Source of the DNA: Anomaloglossus baeobatrachus
Lineage: Eukaryota; Chordata; Amphibia; Anura; Aromobatidae
DNA: 64,000 nucleotides
Direction of reading: 5' to 3'
Assembly (NCBI RefSeq): GCF_048569485.1
Contig: NC_134357.1
Coordinates: 477,921,260 to 477,985,259 of the forward strand
Part shown: positions 62,805 to 64,000 of the stretch, in pieces
Layout: each line of letters starts with the position of its first letter
How positions within the stretch are numbered: position 1 is the first letter of the stretch
Made by a program: the position numbers and the translations under genes
The notes under the pieces: generated by a model
What the model was told of the DNA's origin: nothing
The model's database searches: none
The model's input: the letters and a program-made list of their open reading frames with translations, nothing else

Positions 62805-63275
62805 CAGCAGAGGGGGACGGGGACAGCAGAGGGGGACGGGGACAGCAGAGGGAGAGGGGGACAGCAGAGGGGGAGGGGGAGAGCAGAGGAGGGAGATACC
62901 GGAGGAGCTGCAGAATAGAGATCACGGGGGATGTCGGGGGGCAGACCGGGATGTCTGGGGGCAGACCGGGATGTCTGGGGGCAGACCGGGATGTCTGGGG
63001 GCAGATCGGGATGTCGGGGAGGGGGCAGATCGGGATGTCGGAGGGCAGATCGGGATGTGGGGGGGCAGATCGGGATGGCGGGGGGGCAGATCGCAGGGGG
63101 CACGGGCAGGGGCCATTACGGGAGCGCGCAGGAGCAAATCACAAGAGCACGCAGGGGCTGCAAGAGAGCAGGGGAGGAGGGATACCGGAGGAGCTGCAGA
63201 ATAGAGATGGCGGGGGGCAGATCGGGATGTCGGGGGGGCAGATCGGGATGTCGGGGGGGGGAAATCGCAGGGGGC
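62805..63275. repeat. 20-bp minisatellites in TTAA element 2
   Basis: Two arrays: gacagcagagggggacgggg (62810-62885, four copies) and gggggcagaccgggatgtct-type (62930-63080, about seven copies), the latter recurring at 63205-63265. Confidence 0.9.
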
Positions 63276-64000
63276 ACGAGCAGGGGCTGCAAGGTGAGCC
63301 CAATACTCACCGCTCCTGCGACGTGACGTGACAGCAGCGGCAGCAGCAGCGGTGGCGTGGTATCACTAGTACCAGCCAGTGCTGCACGCTGCAGACATGT
63401 TGGGGGAGGGTCCCCAGACCAGCACAGGCCTGGGGAGGGCGGCCACCGGCAGATCAGACCGCCCCACTGCACACTGATTGGAGCGATTGCGCGTCATAGC
63501 ACGATCGCTCCAATCAGTGCTGCAGGGGGGGGCCACGGTGTCTGCTTGCTTCCAGCCAATGATCGGAGCTGCTGCAGCCCCGGTCCTAGCTGGATTTTAC
63601 AAGATCACACTATTTTTGGCATTTTTTTTTGCCGAAAACAGCGTGATCAATGTGATTGGCGGTTCCGATTTGAACAGCCAATCACATCGATCGCCTATGG
63701 GGGGTGGCGATGCCACCCCCCCTGGGGTCAAGCAAAGGTCCCCTGCTGTAAGAAACAGCAGGGGACATCATTTGAAAGCCGTTGCTATGGCCACGGCAAT
63801 CAAATGAAGTTTAGGCCGTAAAATTACGTCCCTGGTCGTTAAGTCACGTTAAAATAGGACGTAATTTTACGGCCCGCGGTCGTGAAGGGGTTAAAGGAGT
63901 TGTCCGACATTAGCTTACCAAACATTTTTGAGTTTATCTGTGCTGTATTGTCATATAAATCACCCCTACATTGTTATTTTTTTGTTTTCTAACTTTTGTT

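Larger units (their letters stand above)
60300..63890. mobile_element. TTAA-flanked non-autonomous element 2 (piggyBac-like), 3.6 kb
   Basis: Ends ccccttcacccccggcc and ggcccgcggtcgtgaagggg are inverted repeats, with TTAA on both sides (60296-60299 and 63891-63894). The first 600 bp are closely collinear with element 1 (gtgtcactttgacaggttat; gaagttagaaggg; ccaagaagtttattaaccct). The interior then differs: an inverted-repeat array (61890-62590) and 20-bp minisatellites (62810-63270). No transposase seen. Confidence 0.78.

Noticed and set aside
59717-64000. Further upstream transporter exons
   Set aside because: No minus-strand segment with splice sites and ABCA similarity was found; most of the stretch is the second TTAA element.

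Overview
The window is vertebrate nuclear DNA, most likely from a frog or other amphibian with a large genome. This is inferred from a vertebrate ABCA-type gene with very long introns packed with DIRS, L1, Tc1/mariner, PIF/Harbinger-like and TTAA-flanked elements. It is not bacterial: almost all long open frames are translations of minisatellites or parts of transposons.

The only host gene I can support is the 3' half of an ABCA5-like ABC transporter on the minus strand (22198-59716). Thirteen coding exons were placed by splice sites, matching intron phases and similarity to the ABCA5/6/8/9/10 group. Joined, they encode 413 residues: the end of the second membrane domain, the linker, the whole second nucleotide-binding domain (Walker A, Q-loop, signature, Walker B, H-loop) and a short C-terminus. 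The 5' half lies beyond position 64000.

Layout. 1-10 kb: intergenic DNA with a decayed Tc1 copy that carries a MITE, a second MITE, and three minisatellites. 10.1-16.05 kb: a broken DIRS-type retrotransposon with inverted terminal repeats and an internal complementary region. 16-22 kb: a 2-kb MITE-like element and a 31-bp minisatellite just downstream of the transporter's stop codon. 22.2-24.3 kb: seven 3' exons. 24.3-39.8 kb: one 15-kb intron with a decayed Tc1 copy (itself carrying a MITE), a tandem-repeat-rich element split by an apparently full-length L1 with intact ORF1 and ORF2, and a solo LTR split by a 2.5-kb foldback element. 39.8-51.1 kb: four exons separated by a second DIRS-family remnant, a foldback element, a 4.1-kb TTAA-flanked element full of minisatellites, MITEs and an intact Tc1 transposon. 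51.1-59.3 kb: a decayed L1 remnant interrupted by other repeats. 59.3-59.7 kb: two exons. 60.3-63.9 kb: a second TTAA-flanked element.

The genes do not form a pathway: one host gene is threaded through nested mobile elements. The most notable observations are the circular-junction-like internal repeat of the DIRS element, the intact L1 and Tc1 copies, and mobile elements that carry their own minisatellite or inverted-repeat arrays. I saw no tRNA or rRNA genes, CRISPR arrays, or any clearly new gene system.
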